This document shows, piece after piece, positions 1 to 9,742 of a DNA stretch of 64,000 bases. The DNA comes from G963665925 sp050596425 (GTDB lineage: Bacteria; Bacillota; Clostridia; Peptostreptococcales; Acidaminobacteraceae). Each line of letters starts with the position of its first letter. Position 1 is the stretch's first letter. The notes beneath the pieces were generated by a model. That model made no database searches. It saw only the letters and a list, made by a program, of their open reading frames with translations, and was not told the DNA's origin. The position numbers and the translations under genes are program-made. The stretch is taken from positions 434,001 to 498,000 of the forward strand of contig NZ_CP192292.1 of assembly GCF_050596425.1 (NCBI RefSeq), read 5' to 3'.

Positions 1-292
1 AGAAAAGATACTGCAAGGACGTCTGTACGATACCAAGTGCAACAAGAGGCAATATGACCTGTTTGGTGATTTTTAATTTTCTCTTTGTAACGAGGATGAA
101 AGCAAGCATATAGACTGCCGCAAGGAAAAATCTATATCCGGCAAATTGAAGCTTGGTTGCCCAACCCGCACCGCCTATATCAAGAGCAGCATAACTCACT
201 TTCAGTGAAGGGAAAGCACTGCCCCAAAGAGCACAGGCAAAGGTGGCAAGAGCAAATATCGCGATGGGATGTTTATAAAATTTGTCTGACAT
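1..292 (-). CDS. EamA/DMT-family transporter, N-terminal part (runs off the left edge)
   Basis: Reading leftward from an ATG at 292, the frame stays open to the window edge (97 codons). The protein begins MSDKFYKHPIAIFALATFA and continues with CALWGSAFPSLKVSYAAL, the classic first helix of the EamA drug/metabolite transporter family, with a second hydrophobic helix and a third starting at the edge. An AAGGAAG ribosome binding site lies 7 bases upstream. Members are ten-helix inner-membrane exporters of metabolites; the substrate cannot be told from this fragment. It is divergent from cdaA, so 293-448 holds both promoters. Confidence 0.8.
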   Translation of the reverse strand, partial: MSDKFYKHPIAIFALATFACALWGSAFPSLKVSYAALDIGGAGWATKLQFAGYRFFLAAVYMLAFILVTKRKLKITKQVILPLVALGIVQTSLQYLF

Positions 293-448
293 AATAATCT
301 TCCTTTATTCTGTAACCTTTACGATATTGTTTTGAACTATAATTTCATGTAACATTAAGATTATACTACAAATTGTACGCGTGTCACTATGTGTAAACAA
401 AATGTAGTATACTGTTATGGCTAAGAATTTAGAAGAGGAGTATGACTT

Positions 449-1270
449 TTGGAAACGATCATGAATATATTCTTGAATATCCGACTGCTGGATATTGTTG
501 ACATTTTCATAGTGGCATTCGTCTTTTACAAGCTATTGTCTCTTATTCGTGAAACAAGGGCAGAACAGCTTATAAAAGGGATTATTATTCTTCTGGTTGT
601 TTCAAAGTTGAGTGAGTGGGCCAAACTGTATGTTGTGCACTACATTCTCCAAAACACATTGACACTCGGGGTTGTTGCCCTGCTCATTGTGTTCCAGCCA
701 GAGATGAGACGAGCGCTAGAATACATAGGACGAAGCAAACTGCTGTCCAAGTCCTTTGCAGAAGTTGACAGAGAAATTCTGCAGGAGTCCGTGGACCAGG
801 TTGTGACGGCTGTGAGTACCCTTTCAAGAGATAGAATAGGTGCTCTTATTGTCATGGAAAGAGATACCGGCATTAATGATATTGTAGAAACTGGTGTTAA
901 AATTGATGGCAAAATCTCAAGTGGATTGCTGATTAACGTATTTATTCCCAACACGCCTCTACATGATGGCGCTGTCATAGTGCGTAAAGATAAAATACTT
1001 GCAGCGGGTTGTTTTTTACCCCTGTCAGAAAATCCGAACTTAAGTAAGGAAGTGGGCACAAGGCATAGAGCGGCTCTTGGAATTTGTGAGCAGTCGGATG
1101 CCATTGTCGTTATTGTTTCAGAGGAAACCGGTGCTATTTCCATAGCTATGGATGGCAAGCTTTCAAGATTCCTTGACCCAAAAACATTGTCCAGTAAACT
1201 CATGGAGGCCTTTGAGCCGGAAAATGAGAAGGCCTTGATATCGAAAAAGAGATGGAGATTTAATAAATGA
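449..1270 (+). CDS. cdaA: Diadenylate cyclase CdaA (c-di-AMP synthase)
   Basis: Makes the second messenger c-di-AMP from two ATP at the membrane. Three N-terminal membrane helices (about residues 13-33, 40-57, 65-84) precede a DAC domain with the two signature motifs, DGA at 173-175 (in PLHDGAVIV) and RHR at 205-207 (in GTRHRAAL). The 273-residue length is normal. I take the TTG at 449 as start because AGAGGAG lies 8 bases upstream; the ATG at 461 would be 20 bases away. The stop overlaps the next gene by four bases (ATGA), so CdaA and its regulator CdaR are translationally coupled. c-di-AMP normally governs potassium and osmolyte uptake and wall homeostasis. Confidence 0.95.
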   Translation: METIMNIFLNIRLLDIVDIFIVAFVFYKLLSLIRETRAEQLIKGIIILLVVSKLSEWAKLYVVHYILQNTLTLGVVALLIVFQPEMRRALEYIGRSKLLSKSFAEVDREILQESVDQVVTAVSTLSRDRIGALIVMERDTGINDIVETGVKIDGKISSGLLINVFIPNTPLHDGAVIVRKDKILAAGCFLPLSENPNLSKEVGTRHRAALGICEQSDAIVVIVSEETGAISIAMDGKLSRFLDPKTLSSKLMEAFEPENEKALISKKRWRFNK

Positions 1271-2646
1271 CTAGACCAGCATGGGTAAGCCGTGTTGCAG
1301 AAGTGTTTAACGGCAGCAGGCTATCAAGCAACACGGGACAAAAAATAATTTCAATACTTTTTGCTATCCTGTTTTGGCTGTATGTTATGGATCAAGTCAA
1401 TCCAGAAATAGTGAAGGAACTGGAGAACATCCGCGTTGAACTCCTTAACACCCCAAGTGTCACTGAAAATGGCCTGATCATTATGAATGAACAGGAACAC
1501 TTTGTGAATGTGAAAGTGAAGGGGCGTAGAAATGACCTCTTTGATGTGACGAATGAAGATGTTCGTGTGACGGCTGACTTGACGGGCTATGGCAAGGGCG
1601 ATGTGAGCGTTCCTCTTGAAACCCGTACGTTCAATGGGAGCTTTACAGTGGATGATCTATCCAAAAAAGAAATAAAGCTATTTTTAGATAGAGTTGTGGA
1701 GATTTCAAAACCTGTCAACCTTGAGGTCACAGGTGAAACCAAAAGTGGCTATGTGAAAGGTGAACTTAGCTTTGAACCACAGGAAATTATTGTGAAAGGT
1801 CCAGAGTCCTATGTCAATAATGTCGCCATGGTTTATGGTGAAATGAAGATTGATGGCACAACAAGTGACCTTGAAAAAGAAATACCTGTCAAGCCAGTCG
1901 ATAATGACGGCAATGTGGTCGGCGGTGTTGCCCTTGGAAGAGACTATGTCCGTTCGACAATTGGTATATCAAAATTAAAAACCCTTTCTCTTAACGAACG
2001 CCTAACAGGTCAAGCCGCGGATGGGTATGAAATCGTGAAAATACAAATTAATCCTGCTGCGGTAACTGTCCGTGGTAGTGAAGCTGATATTGATGGATTA
2101 GACAGGCTCTATACCATGCCTATTGATATTTCAGGGATAATGAGTACGGCAGATGTGGAAATCCAACTGGACTTGCCAGAGGGCATCACAGCGCCATACC
2201 TCAATGTACCAGCTATAGCGACGGTTTATGTAGAAGCCTATGAAACAAAAGTGTTTGAGATACCAGGCTCAAGTATTGAAATTAGAAATATGAATGATGA
2301 GTACCTGGTCACGCAAAGAGATATCTCTGGTGTGGTGCGACTCACCGTTCGAGATATTGAGTCGGTTATGGAAGATGTCGATGTATCATCATTTGAGCTA
2401 TATTATGATGGTTCAAATCTAAAGCCGGGCATTACAAATGAAATTGTCGTCAAGGTGGAACCAGACCAGACCATAAAGACCATAGAGGTGGATTCTGATT
2501 CTGTACGTATTCCAGTCCGCCTAAAAGAGCTTATCAACGACTACCAAAACGAGGACACACCAAACGAAGACTCTTCTGAAAATGAAGATACGAGTCAAGG
2601 GTCGGGTGGCTCACAGTCCCCTTCGGACGATAACATAAATGAATAG
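1267..2646 (+). CDS. cdaR: YbbR-domain protein CdaR, regulator of CdaA
   Basis: One N-terminal membrane helix (about residues 24-42, ILFAILFWLYVM) anchors an extracytoplasmic chain of consecutive YbbR beta domains; segments such as EIIVKGPESYVNNV and AVTVRGSEADIDGL are the repeating ends of these domains. The protein finishes in an acidic, low-complexity tail rich in Glu, Asp, Asn and Ser. CdaR binds CdaA and modulates c-di-AMP synthesis in Firmicutes. Its start overlaps the cdaA stop. The next gene in most relatives is glmM, but here transcription meets a strong terminator and glmM is at 24503. Confidence 0.92.
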   Translation: MTRPAWVSRVAEVFNGSRLSSNTGQKIISILFAILFWLYVMDQVNPEIVKELENIRVELLNTPSVTENGLIIMNEQEHFVNVKVKGRRNDLFDVTNEDVRVTADLTGYGKGDVSVPLETRTFNGSFTVDDLSKKEIKLFLDRVVEISKPVNLEVTGETKSGYVKGELSFEPQEIIVKGPESYVNNVAMVYGEMKIDGTTSDLEKEIPVKPVDNDGNVVGGVALGRDYVRSTIGISKLKTLSLNERLTGQAADGYEIVKIQINPAAVTVRGSEADIDGLDRLYTMPIDISGIMSTADVEIQLDLPEGITAPYLNVPAIATVYVEAYETKVFEIPGSSIEIRNMNDEYLVTQRDISGVVRLTVRDIESVMEDVDVSSFELYYDGSNLKPGITNEIVVKVEPDQTIKTIEVDSDSVRIPVRLKELINDYQNEDTPNEDSSENEDTSQGSGGSQSPSDDNINE

Positions 2647-2697
2647 ACCTTTGATGGTTGAGATAAGAGAGCCCTTTCGTTAAAAAATAAGACTCTT

Positions 2698-2729
2698 AAA
2701 AAAGACTGCAAATATTTGCAGTCTTTTTT
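2698..2729 (+). terminator. Rho-independent terminator of cdaA-cdaR
   Basis: Perfect 16-bp palindromic arms containing GACTGCAAAT/ATTTGCAGTC, flanked by A6 and T6 runs. It lies 50 bases after the cdaR stop and separates the operon from the sigma-54 regulator. Confidence 0.9.
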
Positions 2730-2928
2730 GTTGTTAAAAGCCCAAACATGATAAAATGGATGTGGGTCAAGCTTACAAGACCTAAGATATGGCAGACAAA
2801 AACAGAATCGTGGTCATATCAGGTCCATTTTTAGATGGAAAAGATGATTTGTAGACCACTTAATATGAATAAGTGAATTTGAAAAGCGATAGAGAAAATA
2901 TAGTGACAAACGAGAGTTGAGGTGGCCC

Positions 2929-4656
2929 ATGAAACGGGAGATTGAACTCATTTTAGATTCAACCCACGATGCTATGATTGCGGTTGACAAAAAAGGCATA
3001 ATAACTGTGTATAATGCTGCAGCAGGTAAGCTGACAGGAAAAGTACCCAGTCAAGTCATTGGAAAACCAGTTACTGAGGTGGTCGATACGACCAGACTCC
3101 CCTATATACTAAAGACAGGCGACTCAGAGCTTAATAGAAAACAGATGCTTGGAGACATTGAAATAGTCACCAACCGCATGCCTGTAAAAAACGAAATGGG
3201 AGAGGTCATTGGTGCCATTGCGGTTTTTAGAGATATTACGGAAATACATGCTCTAGCAGAGGAAATCACCAATTTACGGGAAGTTCAGTCCATGCTAGAG
3301 GCTATATTAAATGCCACTCAGGATGCCATATCTGTTGTGAATCAAGATGGTATTGGCTGGTTGATAAATCCAGCTTACACAAGACTAACAGGCTATACTG
3401 AAGATGATATTATTGGCAAGCCATCCACTGTGGACTTGGCTGAAGGGGAAAGTGTTCATTTAAAAGTGCTCGAGACGCAGGAACCTGTAAAAGGCATGTA
3501 TCATCGGGTAGGGCCCAATAGGAAAGAGGTTATGACAGAAGCAGCACCTATTATAGTTGATGGAGAATTACGGGGCAGTGTTGCGGTAATACATGACTTG
3601 ACAGAAATCAATAAGCTCGTGTCAGAACTGGACCAGGCAAAGCAAATTATCCGAAATTTGGAAGCCAAGTACACCTTTGATGACATAATTGGCAAGAGTG
3701 AACTCATGGAAGCCACCATTGCTAAGGCGCGGCTTGCTGCGGAAACACCTGCAACCATTATATTAAGAGGTGAAAGCGGAACAGGAAAGGAACTCTTTGC
3801 CCATGCCATCCATAATGCATCTGAAAGAAAGTTCAATCAGTTCGTTCGAGTGAACTGCGCAGCCATTTCTGAGAATATACTGGAAAGTGAACTTTTTGGC
3901 TATGAAGAAGGGGCCTTTACAGGGGCTTCAAAGGGTGGGAAGATTGGTCTGTTTGAGCAGGCCGATGGTGGCACCATATTTCTTGATGAAATTGGGGAAA
4001 TCAGTCTGACCATGCAGGCAAAACTCCTGCGCGTGCTTCAAGAAAAAGAAATTGTACGCGTCGGGGGCACAAAACCAGTCAATGTGGATGTAAGAGTTAT
4101 ATCAGCAACAAATGTAGATCTTGAAAAGGCAGTTTTTGACGGTGGTTTCAGAAAGGATCTCTACTACAGACTCAATGTTTTTCCAATACAAATTCCTTCA
4201 CTCAGAAATCATAAAGATGACTTAGACGCCCTTATTAGCTTCTTGATCAACAAGTACAATCAGGAGTACGGAAGGCATGTCAGCGACATCAGTCAGACAG
4301 CTATGGCCCACATATTGTCCTATGACTGGCCTGGAAACGTGAGAGAACTTGAGAACTACATTGGACGGTCAATGATCAATATGCGCATGAATGAAACGAT
4401 CTTAGACCGTTACCATATGCCAGCTTTTCAGACTAATATTTCTGATGGTGGACCAATTTATGAAAGTCAGGGACATGACCTGCCTGATATTCCTATGAAT
4501 GACCGCAAACTTTCCTCCCATCTGGATGCGATTGAGAAGAGACATATTCTTTCTGTTCTTAGAATTAATGATGACAACAGGGAGCAGACGGCAAAAGATT
4601 TAGGCATATCCTTAAGATCCCTTTACTATAAATTAAAAAAGTATGGCATTCACTAG
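2929..4656 (+). CDS. Sigma-54-dependent transcriptional activator, PAS-PAS-AAA-Fis
   Basis: Enhancer-binding protein of 575 residues. Two PAS sensor domains (about 5-105 and 120-230) are followed by a sigma-54 AAA+ domain with Walker A GESGTGKE near residue 281, the sigma-54 contact loop GAFTGAS and a GGTIFLDEIGE Walker B region, then a Fis-type helix-turn-helix at the C-terminus (REQTAKDLGISLRSLYYKLK). There is no receiver domain, so it should sense a small molecule or redox state through PAS. ATG 2929 is preferred over TTG 2917 because GAGGTGG sits just upstream. BkdR of Bacillus has this type of role over buk/ptb/branched-chain genes, and this is the only sigma-54 activator in view while a -24/-12 promoter precedes buk at 12038. 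That link is inference. Confidence 0.9.
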   Translation: MKREIELILDSTHDAMIAVDKKGIITVYNAAAGKLTGKVPSQVIGKPVTEVVDTTRLPYILKTGDSELNRKQMLGDIEIVTNRMPVKNEMGEVIGAIAVFRDITEIHALAEEITNLREVQSMLEAILNATQDAISVVNQDGIGWLINPAYTRLTGYTEDDIIGKPSTVDLAEGESVHLKVLETQEPVKGMYHRVGPNRKEVMTEAAPIIVDGELRGSVAVIHDLTEINKLVSELDQAKQIIRNLEAKYTFDDIIGKSELMEATIAKARLAAETPATIILRGESGTGKELFAHAIHNASERKFNQFVRVNCAAISENILESELFGYEEGAFTGASKGGKIGLFEQADGGTIFLDEIGEISLTMQAKLLRVLQEKEIVRVGGTKPVNVDVRVISATNVDLEKAVFDGGFRKDLYYRLNVFPIQIPSLRNHKDDLDALISFLINKYNQEYGRHVSDISQTAMAHILSYDWPGNVRELENYIGRSMINMRMNETILDRYHMPAFQTNISDGGPIYESQGHDLPDIPMNDRKLSSHLDAIEKRHILSVLRINDDNREQTAKDLGISLRSLYYKLKKYGIH

Positions 4657-4724
4657 CCCAGGATGGTCTGTGATTTCAAATTTGACTTTTAAAGATCGTA
4701 AGACAATCAATGCTGTGTCAAGGT

Positions 4725-4770
4725 ATCCCCATATCCGTTTCAGTTAAACGGTATGGGGATTTTATATTTT
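4725..4770 (+). terminator. Terminator of the sigma-54 regulator gene
   Basis: Inverted repeat ATCCCCATA..CCGTTT / AAACGGTATGGGGAT with a single bulged T and a 5-base loop, followed by TTTATATTTT. It lies about 70 bases after the stop codon. Confidence 0.85.
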
Positions 4771-5059
4771 AAAACAGGTCCAGTTTATTTAAACGTGATG
4801 ATGTCTTGACTCTTGTATGAATCAAGAAGCTCAGGCGCAAAGGCCATATACAACAAGCGCATCTGCTAGAACCCCCTGAAAAATATGCTTAAAACACTCA
4901 TAAAGCGAAATATGACGAAAATTTAAAAAGTACGAAAAGTGCACCAATGCTGGACTTGAGGTGACGATAAATTTATTTTAATGTACAGGAAAGGGGTAAA
5001 TAGCGATTTGTAGAATTAAATACTAAGAGATATGAACGTGAAAATAGGGGAGGCGTATT
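4771..5059. other. Intergenic leader before the fused-permease operon
   Basis: About 290 bases without a credible gene. I see no convincing -35/-10 pair and no -24/-12 element, so the promoter of the transporter operon is not identified. The ribosome binding site GGGGAGG ends 8 bases before the ATG at 5060. Confidence 0.5.
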
Positions 5060-7567
5060 ATGAAACGATGGGGCGTTTTAGCGACAGGGGTTCTTATTTT
5101 TTTGCTCGTGTATGCTATCCAGTTGAGTGAAGATCCAAGGTATCCTGATGTGAACCTTGACCGGATTATGGAGCATACAGAAATGTTAATGTCAGATGCC
5201 TTTGGTGGAAGAGCGACAGGCACCGCAGGAAACAGTGAGGCTTTAGACTATATTGAGTCAAGCCTGGGCGATGTTCTAAGGGAAGCCAGCAAAGACAAAG
5301 TGTTCATGAAAAGGCAAACCTTCAATGTGCCTGTGATGAAATATGAAGACAGACCTATATTTAGTTTTCTTCCAAATGAGACACCGGAAGAAATAACTGA
5401 AAAATCAGAAAATGAAACGAGTGACAATCGTGTTCAGCTCATGTACGGTCAGGATTTTCTGACAGAAAATAGACCGAGAAGCGGGAACATAGATTTTAGA
5501 GGTCAGGCCATACTGGTGACAGATAGTATTTATGATATTGAGCCAGACTTGCTAAAAGACAAAGTTCTCATCACTCAGATGAACCGTGTGACAAATGATT
5601 TTATAGACGATGCTATAGACCGGGGTGTTATTGGTGTCTTAAATCAGTTTACCAACGGATTTGATCCAGATGCAAGACATGTTTCTGAAGACACGAAACT
5701 GAACTTGAGGGTTGACTGGAAAGTCGGAAAATCGATTTTTGTAGGCAGCCTAAGTAAAACAGCATTTGATTTTCTGAAGGACGAAGCTAAAAAAGAAGGT
5801 AATTTGATCAAGGTCCATTCAAACCTTGACCCAATACAGGCATCGGGGTATATGAGTGAGAAGGTCACAGGACATATTCAAGATGTCCACATAGAATCAA
5901 TTGCAAGTTACCCTCTCGTAAATACCAGCAATATAGTGGTCAAGTTTCCTGGGAAATCGCCTGAGAGCGGAGCGGTTATTATATCATCTGACTTAGATGG
6001 ATACGGCCAGGAACTAACAGGGGAGATTTTGCCATCAGGTGGTCAAGCGATGGGAACAGCAGTTGTTCTTGACTTGGTGGACTTGTTTTACAAACTGGAC
6101 ATTGTAGCGCAAAAGGATCTCTATTTTGTGTTTTTAAATGGGTCAAAGCAAGGCGAGTATGGAATGGAAGCCTTTATGTCTTCCGTGGATCTTAATCGTC
6201 AAGTGGAATGGATACACATTCAGAACTTAGGCGGTGTCCTTGACATGCCCATCGTATTTGGGGATGCACTTGCAACCACGTCAACCAGGCAATCAGCCCT
6301 CCAACTTCGCCTCATGATGCATGCACAAGATGTTGGAGTAGGAGCAGTTCGTGGGGATACAGCTGATCCAGTACCTGGATTTCAAAAGTTGATTGATATG
6401 AACATTCCCCATGTGATCATGTCCTCAGGATCAGATGTCTATACGGCTGGGGATGATCTTGTAGACCTTACAAGAAATAAAGTTGATGGCGTGAGCCAAG
6501 TTTTAAGGAGTTTTTTACTAAGGGATGTTTTAAAGCAAAATCAAGCGGATTACTTGAATGAAAAGTGGGTCTGGGGTGGCTTTATGCTAGGCCTCATGGT
6601 CTTATTCTTTATGTTGGTAAACAAACTGGCAAAGGTTTATCCGAGTTTCGAATGTATGGGTATTAATATTCGTAGTATAAGCCATTCCAGACCATTTAGA
6701 CTGCTTTCAAATACAGTTTATTTTGCTGTTCCTGCCCTGGTGCTCATACTTTTTATGATCTATCTGCTTTTGTTTCCCAAAAGCTTTGTCACCACAGAAT
6801 ATTATGGCCTTTATAGCGGTTATTCGCCTTACCTGTATTTAAAGCAGACAGTCATGTTCACTGAGAGGTTGCTGACAAGCGGGTTTGCCCTAAAAGGTGT
6901 TGGCAATGTGGATATGCGTATACTGTCCAGCCTTATCACAGGATCATTGAAGCTTGTGGTGCCAGCCATCGCAATTAGTCTGATGATCGGATTTCTTAAA
7001 GGGGCTGTGGATAGCTACAGACCAACAGATGGTAAGAATTTTATATCCCTTGCCCTCTTATCTATGCCTGATGTTCTCGTGGCATTTTTAGGCCTTCAAG
7101 TGATTATATTATGGTCAAAAAATGAAACCCTTGTGAACATGATTGAAGTCGGGGCCATGCGGGGCATCGTTATGCCGGTGTTAGCCCTGTCGATTATTCC
7201 TTCAATATATGTTAGCCGCCTTGCACTTATTGCAGTGGAAGAAGAGCGACATAAGGGTTATGTAAAAGGGGCGCTTGCAAAAGGCGCGACAAAAAGACAG
7301 GCCTTTATAGGCCATTTGCTGCCTGTTATGATGTTAAAAATTTTGGACGCTATGCCATCAGTAATGAAACTCCTCATTGCGAATTTAATCATTGTAGAAT
7401 ACTTTTATGGATACCCTGGTATTGCCAATTATTTAATCACTCATATGGATTCTGTATCACTTGTGCTTATATTATCCATGGGCATAGGCATTATGTATTT
7501 GGCCTTGAGTCTTCTATTCAAAATGTTATCCACTATTTTGAATCCGATGAAAAGGGGGATCCTGTAA
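5060..7567 (+). CDS. Fused transporter: degenerate M28-like domain plus DppB-type ABC permease
   Basis: 835 residues against about 310-340 for a normal DppB. A signal-anchor helix (5-22) leads to a large extracytoplasmic domain (about 33-500) with the M28 peptidase fold signature SDAFGGRATGTAGNSEALDY at 45-64. Helices near 503-522 and 550-573 and a permease core (600-835) follow, with the EAA-type loop YVKGALAKGATKRQAF and the DppB ending EYFYGYPGIANYLI. Metal ligands expected in active M28 enzymes look lost: HxD is DLD in ISSDLDGYG (308-316), the Asp of the next motif is absent in SGGQAMGTA, the Glu pair is KQ in GSKQGEYG (361-368), and the late His is Thr in YTAGDDL (461-467). I infer a ligand-binding pseudo-enzyme tethered to the channel. 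The stop is directly followed by the partner permease ATG. Confidence 0.85.
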   Translation: MKRWGVLATGVLIFLLVYAIQLSEDPRYPDVNLDRIMEHTEMLMSDAFGGRATGTAGNSEALDYIESSLGDVLREASKDKVFMKRQTFNVPVMKYEDRPIFSFLPNETPEEITEKSENETSDNRVQLMYGQDFLTENRPRSGNIDFRGQAILVTDSIYDIEPDLLKDKVLITQMNRVTNDFIDDAIDRGVIGVLNQFTNGFDPDARHVSEDTKLNLRVDWKVGKSIFVGSLSKTAFDFLKDEAKKEGNLIKVHSNLDPIQASGYMSEKVTGHIQDVHIESIASYPLVNTSNIVVKFPGKSPESGAVIISSDLDGYGQELTGEILPSGGQAMGTAVVLDLVDLFYKLDIVAQKDLYFVFLNGSKQGEYGMEAFMSSVDLNRQVEWIHIQNLGGVLDMPIVFGDALATTSTRQSALQLRLMMHAQDVGVGAVRGDTADPVPGFQKLIDMNIPHVIMSSGSDVYTAGDDLVDLTRNKVDGVSQVLRSFLLRDVLKQNQADYLNEKWVWGGFMLGLMVLFFMLVNKLAKVYPSFECMGINIRSISHSRPFRLLSNTVYFAVPALVLILFMIYLLLFPKSFVTTEYYGLYSGYSPYLYLKQTVMFTERLLTSGFALKGVGNVDMRILSSLITGSLKLVVPAIAISLMIGFLKGAVDSYRPTDGKNFISLALLSMPDVLVAFLGLQVIILWSKNETLVNMIEVGAMRGIVMPVLALSIIPSIYVSRLALIAVEEERHKGYVKGALAKGATKRQAFIGHLLPVMMLKILDAMPSVMKLLIANLIIVEYFYGYPGIANYLITHMDSVSLVLILSMGIGIMYLALSLLFKMLSTILNPMKRGIL

Positions 7568-9742
7568 ATGAAGCGGAAAATTAATATGCCATTGGTGCTT
7601 GGTGGACTTATTTTATTGATGCTCCTGTCTGTAATATTGGTGCCTAGCTTTTATACTAAATACAACCCATATGCAACAGAGACCCTAAAGTCTTATCAAG
7701 ATGACGGCGGAAACTTTAAATTTATGACACCACCGTTTGCGCCTGATGAGAGACATAAACTCGGGACAGATGAAATGGGCAGAGATTTGATTAGCCTGAT
7801 TGTGTATGGTGCAAGACTAACCATCGGGATAAGTCTCATGGTTGTGTTTTTTAGATTTTTGCTCAGTCTCTTTATTGGTATTCCAGCGGCCTTTGGCAAT
7901 CCAGTGGCCCAGGGGACCATAAGGCTGTCCAATATTATTTTTAATTTTGTGCCCCCTCTTATTATTTGTGTCATAATACTAAAAATACAGTTTTTTGAGT
8001 CCCTTCCTAAAGAACTTTCCTTTTGGGTTTTTGTATTTATGCTGACGCTGGTAGGGTGGTCAAGGGTTGCGGAAGTTGTCCAGTCTCGATCAGAGGACAT
8101 TCTGGGACAAGACTTCATTCGCAGTGAAATATCCATTGGTAAAAGCAGACGTATGATTGCCCTAACCAATGTGGTGCCCCATTTGGCAGCGGAAATGACC
8201 GTAATGGCATTTATGGAAATTGCCGTTGTGCTGGGTCTTCTCATGCAACTGGGAGCCTTCATGGTCTTTATTGGGAATTTACGTATTGTGGAAAAATCAG
8301 ATAGGGGCATTATCATCTCTAAACCCATGAGTTTTGAACCGGAGTGGGCGGCCATGATGGGGGCTTCAAAAACCTACCTTAGATCGGCCCCTTGGTTGGT
8401 CTTTTCTCCGGCCGTGGCCTTTTTTATAAGCATTTTGGGCTTTAATATGTTTGGCGAGGGGCTTCGCAAGGCACTGCAGGTTCAAAATTCAAAGTTTATG
8501 ACCCGGGTTAAGGGCTACAAGAAACCCGCTCTTCTAGGTGTTCTGATAATTGGTATTGCTTTTGCCTTATCGCAAAATGCTGGGGAGAAAGGCTCCCTCG
8601 CTCCACCATCAGAACTGCCAGATTTTGCCGTGGTTCGGCAAGATAATAAAGATATGGCGGATTGGTTGGAATCAAGAATGATAGACCAGGGGCTCAAACC
8701 AATTGATAGTAGCTATAAAACAGCATATGATTTTACCCCATATTGGTTGACTGAAAGTGCAGAACTCGAATTAGATGGAGGCCAAGTGCTGGTAAGACAG
8801 AAAGACTTTGTTGTAGCAGGTTATGGAAATGGTCAATTTAATGGAGTCTTATACGATGGAAGAACCGTAGATGTTCTGGGTCATGAAGACTTGCAACTGA
8901 GTGGTGGTGAGCTTTTACTCCTTGACGGAACCTACTACACCCAGTCAGCTGTGGAAGATTATATAGATCATATTGGAGCGTCAAACCATATCGGTGCAGT
9001 GATTGTGATTATGTCTGATTTGACCACAATTGATAACTTAGGGAGCTTTAGAGCGCAAATGCCTGTTTTATTTGTGCGTCAGGGTCTTGACTGGGACATT
9101 GGAAGCCAGGCCAAGATTCGTGTTCAGTGCGCAGAAATAGAAGGTCAGGGGATGAACCTATATGGTGTTATTGAAGGCAAAACGGACAAGGTGAACGATG
9201 AAGCCATTATTATTGGAGGCCAGTACAATTATGAGTCGCCTCAGGAGCGTGAAAGCTTAATTGCCATGTTGGAACTCATGGAAGCCTTTTCAAAGGATCG
9301 TCATAAGCTGGACCGCAAGGTGATTTTTGCCTTTTGGGATGGAAGCCATACATCGACAGGCTATGGCTTGCTGGAGTATTTGAAACATCCATTATACGCC
9401 CCAAAGGACACTGCGGTTTATCTGGATGTGTCTGTTGTGGCTGACCAAGGTCAAATACTCTTTGGTGACAGTCATGCGCCACATTCCCGATTTTATGGAT
9501 GGAGCCTAGCCCAGCGTGCTGGGAAAATTGGCCAAGACGTCGATGTTCAAATGACAAAGGACCTTGTCAAAAGCCGTCCTGATATTTTTACAAGAGGTCC
9601 GTCGTGCATCCATGTTCAACTAGGTGATATGGATGGGATTGAAACTAGGACTGGGACTGGAACTGGAACGAATAGACCGGCCTATGTCACCGAAGACCTA
9701 ACGGGCTTTATTTACGATTTGATCTTGGGAGGGGCTTACTGA
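7568..9742 (+). CDS. Fused transporter: DppC-type ABC permease plus C-terminal degenerate M28-like domain
   Basis: 724 residues against about 280-300 for DppC. The order is mirrored relative to the previous gene: permease first (1-310), with the DppC entry motif HKLGTDEMGRDLISLIVYGA at 63-82, an EAA-like loop around 172-205 and the ending GFNMFGEGLRKAL. An extra helix (about 320-336) returns the chain to the outside, where residues 352-724 resemble an M28 peptidase. Metal ligands are again replaced: HYD is QYN in IIIGGQYNYES (547-557), the Glu pair is HT in WDGSHTSTGYG, and the late His is Val in YVTEDLTGF (706-714). The start abuts the previous stop, and the stop overlaps the ATG of the ATPase. 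A GTGTGT peptide at 695-700 comes from a hexanucleotide repeat. Confidence 0.85.
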   Translation: MKRKINMPLVLGGLILLMLLSVILVPSFYTKYNPYATETLKSYQDDGGNFKFMTPPFAPDERHKLGTDEMGRDLISLIVYGARLTIGISLMVVFFRFLLSLFIGIPAAFGNPVAQGTIRLSNIIFNFVPPLIICVIILKIQFFESLPKELSFWVFVFMLTLVGWSRVAEVVQSRSEDILGQDFIRSEISIGKSRRMIALTNVVPHLAAEMTVMAFMEIAVVLGLLMQLGAFMVFIGNLRIVEKSDRGIIISKPMSFEPEWAAMMGASKTYLRSAPWLVFSPAVAFFISILGFNMFGEGLRKALQVQNSKFMTRVKGYKKPALLGVLIIGIAFALSQNAGEKGSLAPPSELPDFAVVRQDNKDMADWLESRMIDQGLKPIDSSYKTAYDFTPYWLTESAELELDGGQVLVRQKDFVVAGYGNGQFNGVLYDGRTVDVLGHEDLQLSGGELLLLDGTYYTQSAVEDYIDHIGASNHIGAVIVIMSDLTTIDNLGSFRAQMPVLFVRQGLDWDIGSQAKIRVQCAEIEGQGMNLYGVIEGKTDKVNDEAIIIGGQYNYESPQERESLIAMLELMEAFSKDRHKLDRKVIFAFWDGSHTSTGYGLLEYLKHPLYAPKDTAVYLDVSVVADQGQILFGDSHAPHSRFYGWSLAQRAGKIGQDVDVQMTKDLVKSRPDIFTRGPSCIHVQLGDMDGIETRTGTGTGTNRPAYVTEDLTGFIYDLILGGAY

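Noticed and set aside
5060..9742. Active M28 aminopeptidases fused to permeases
   Set aside because: Expected zinc ligands and catalytic Glu are replaced in both domains as far as I can align them by eye.
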